A stretch of DNA of 64,000 nt from Polytrichum commune (Eukaryota > Streptophyta > Polytrichopsida > Polytrichales > Polytrichaceae), in contig OX485803.1 of NCBI GenBank assembly GCA_950295325.1, forward strand, positions 43,229,554 to 43,293,553, written 5' to 3'. The notes below the pieces were generated by a model. The model was not told the DNA's origin, ran no database searches, and saw only the letters and a list, made by a program, of their open reading frames with translations. Of the stretch, positions 61,646 through 64,000 are shown piece by piece. How positions within the stretch are numbered: the first letter of the stretch is position 1; the number at the start of each line of letters is the position of its first letter. Both the position numbers and the translations under genes were made by a program.

Positions 61646-61870
61646 CTCTTTGGGCCAATTCGCAACAGCAGCAGATCAAACAATGTCCACTCACATTACA
61701 CGCACATCACTCACACCATTCGCACCATTCGCACCATCATATTTTTCACGATCTGGACATTCTGGGCTCCGAAGCACGACCCATTCGGAACTCGCAAGAA
61801 CAGGAGCAGAACAGAGGTTTGAACTTTGGGACTCTTGAAAGGGCCTTGAACCCTAAACCCTAAACCCCTT
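61646..61870 (-). promoter_or_regulatory. 5' UTR/promoter of the uL18 gene with telobox repeat
   Basis: At 61,849-61,868 there are two overlapping AAACCC-type telobox units (ACCCTAAACCCTAAACC), about 205 bp upstream of the ATG. Teloboxes are a known hallmark of plant ribosomal protein promoters. Between them and the ATG is a stretch repeating CATTCGCACCATTCGCACCAT (61,719-61,739). No clear TATA box. Confidence 0.55.
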
Positions 61871-62324
61871 ACCACCTTCATATTCGACTAGGTACTCTAA
61901 TAGCATAACAAGTGACACTTTCAGCCATTTTTCTTGCCTAATTGGGTGGTCCATATAATCTTGAGAATTTCTTAGCATGATACGCGGCTCTTTAGTGAGT
62001 CGAGCAAAAGGAATTTCAATCACGTTTTTTTGTTTTGTTTTGTTTGTTTGTTTGAAGTTGATACGAGATTTCAAAGTTCGTTGAATGCAAATTTCAATCA
62101 TTGTTTCATATGGGAACCTATATTAGTCACAAGAGAAAGTCATAGATACGTAAGTTTGGAACCCCAAAAAACCCCTCAATGCTCCACAATTTATGTAAGC
62201 AAGTTGTCGAATCCTTGGTGATGTTTAAGGGTAAAAGAATCCTATGCAATTTAGATCGGATACCCTAAAACATTGACTTGTAAAATTCAGACTTATATCA
62301 CACAAAGCCAAATATTTCACATGC
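61871..62324. other. Intergenic, no gene seen
   Basis: AT-rich, with a GTTTT/GTTT run at about 62,030-62,054. Short open frames only. Confidence 0.5.
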
Positions 62325-62668
62325 TCTCAAGGCCACTCCACACATGAGACTGAAGGCCCATGATGATTGCATTCTAAGATCTATTATTGGTCGAAAAGGC
62401 TGAGACCATCCAAGTGGACTTCACACTAGAAGTTGAAGGCCAACGAATCCCAGTTAATTGTCATGAATGAAAGTCTAGACAAATTCTAACATGGCAAAAT
62501 ATGGATAATGTTTCATGGTCTACTTGAATTTGTGTCATGTCCACCTCCAAGATATAGGCCTAACGTAATTTGGCAAACCTTGTAAATGATATGACCTTTG
62601 GATGAGAAATCAAGGGGCCTCACAATTACATGATCACAGCCCTTCACTTGTATGTGAAGTGGCCCTCT
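62325..62668. mobile_element. MITE-like element, family D, copy 2
   Basis: Left AAGGCCACTCCACACATGAG and right TATGTGAAGTGGCCCTCTA are inverse to each other and match the termini of the element at 5773-6256. About 345 bp, no coding capacity. Confidence 0.55.
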
Positions 62669-62910
62669 AGTGCATATATAGCACAAAGAACCCACCCAAC
62701 TCTATTTGGGAGTTTGATAATTTCTTTCCGGGATCCACCTAGGAGGAACGTCATGTCGAGTTGGGTAACATGAATCGTATTGAAGTTGAGCACCTCATGG
62801 CCTCTATGTCAAAAGTTCAATCCACCTCCATGGTGTGGATTGTGGATGATGGATTGTATTGACTTCAACTTTTTACTCAACAATGATTTCATTGCCAAAG
62901 GAGTCAAATT

Positions 62911-62941
<31 letters not shown>

Positions 62942-62942
62942 C
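62911..62942 (+). repeat. (CAA)n microsatellite
   Basis: About ten uninterrupted CAA units. It gives a poly-Asn run in one frame, which is an artefact of the repeat. Confidence 0.9.
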
Positions 62943-63303
62943 CTCCCAGATCCTAAGCCAAACTTGGAATGGGGAACCCGAGGGAAGAAGAAAAAAATAG
63001 TAAATAAAAAATGCAAGAGAGCAACCATAGAAGTGAGAGACGTCGCCATTAACACCGTCACGGAGTTTTCAATCACCCAATGGGCATGAATTTTTTATAT
63101 TTAAGAATGATATTTAGCAAATTCAACCTAATTTGATGAGCCACAAGTGGGTGAATTCCACATGGTCAATATAGATGTAGATTAACAATGCAACATTTAT
63201 TGGTTTGAGTTTGCATAACATTACTCAGCACTAGGGTGTTGCATCCCTAGGGTCAAGAATCTTGAGAATTTGAGAGAGTTGTACACCTATTTTGTTGGAT
63301 CAC

Positions 63304-63352
63304 CCTTGCAAAGTGAATGATACTCAACATGACTACTATTCACTTTGCAAGG
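63304..63352. repeat. Perfect 15-bp inverted repeat, 19-nt loop
   Basis: CCTTGCAAAGTGAAT (63,304-63,318) and its exact complement (63,338-63,352). It could be the core of a tiny MITE or a transcript hairpin; no flanking evidence decides. Confidence 0.7.
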
Positions 63353-64000
63353 ATGACCCTCCAGTTGAGTCGTTCCCCTCATCTGGTTACTAATTTTTTT
63401 AAATAAAATAAATAACAAAGTTGTAGTAAGTTTTTGCTATGGCTTAAAATAACAAAACCCAAGGAACAAAGTCTCCAGGAAGACTGAGATAGTGTCTATA
63501 AGGGTTAATGTCACATTGGATTAAGGTTCTTAATAACATCTTAGGGTGATTCTCATTCTTTACTCTCTTCAATGTTACTTATCCCATTCTTTCTCTTCCT
63601 CATTGGTTCATATGTGTTGGTTCCGTAGTGAGTGTTGTCTGTCCTATCTTCAAGGTAGGTACTATCACTCTAAGGCTCGGACCTAATTCAGTCGTGAAGC
63701 TCAATAGCTTGGCAAATTGTCAAGTAACTCATAGGCAGGACAACATGTCCGGGGCAACGTCTTTTGAGTAACCATCTTCGTCTTTATTTGTGATGAATTA
63801 TGCTTTGCATGTAATTCAAATTAATTCCAATTATGCTTACTTCCATTCATTGGCAATTCTTCAAAAGACTGTAACCATCACCGCCATCTTCCGATAGACC
63901 TGGTGATACATCTCAAAGAATATCCATTCCATCAATACATTAGATATGTATAAATTTATCAGGCTATAACCTTTGATTAATAAGTTTCTATCATTCACAA

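Larger units (their letters stand above)
62669..64000. other. Intergenic to window end, no gene seen
   Basis: Contains a (CAA)n microsatellite at about 62,911-62,942 and a perfect 15-bp inverted repeat at 63,304-63,352. No recognisable coding sequence. Confidence 0.5.

Noticed and set aside
61295-61838. Plus-strand open frames of 175 and 72 codons over the uL18 gene
   Set aside because: Antisense shadows of a well-conserved minus-strand coding sequence.

Overview
The window is nuclear DNA of a land plant. The signs are GT-AG introns, plant-type gene families, teloboxes (AAACCCTA) upstream of genes for translation proteins, and a background of small inverted-repeat transposons and a Copia-type retroelement. 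The poly(A)-binding protein looks typical of land plants. I cannot fix the species; a seed-free plant (moss, liverwort, lycophyte or fern) is a weak guess. Genes are sparse: four supported coding genes and two pseudogenes. Most of the rest is AT-rich, repeat-filled intergenic DNA.

Layout. 1-1831 (minus): 5' end of a cytoplasmic poly(A)-binding protein gene that runs off the left edge, followed by its promoter and a degenerate tandem array (2.9-3.6 kb). 3.6-7.1 kb: repeats, C/G homopolymer tracts and a GC-rich island. 7.2-8.6 kb (plus): a decayed fasciclin (FAS1) exon with about 1 kb of its 3' flank, a relic third copy of the genes at 20-31 kb. 8.6-19.2 kb: no gene found. 20.35-23.71 kb and 26.35-30.96 kb (minus): a tandem pair of five-exon genes, each encoding a 518-residue secreted protein with an N-terminal GDSL esterase/lipase (complete Ser-Gly-Asn-Asp/His set) and a C-terminal FAS1 domain carried entirely on the last exon. 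31-58.9 kb: no convincing host gene. It holds several small DNA transposons, a fold-back element with internal hairpin repeats (35.6-36.1 kb), a hAT-like MITE with intact target-site duplication (36.7-37.25 kb) and a gag-only Copia-type LTR element (40.5-42.1 kb). 59.0-61.3 kb: two tandem repeat arrays. 61,316-61,645 (minus): an intronless, bacterial-type uL18 ribosomal protein gene with a telobox promoter.

How the parts relate. Two genes serve translation (PABP, uL18-like protein) and share telobox promoters. The GDSL-FAS1 pair are tandem paralogues with the same exon phases and nearly the same exon lengths. They predict a secreted hydrolase joined to a domain known for adhesion in cell walls. 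The relic at 7.2-8.6 kb lies in the opposite orientation and matches the older-looking flank of the first gene, so this locus has duplicated more than once. The GDSL-FAS1 fusion and its expansion are the most notable biology here.
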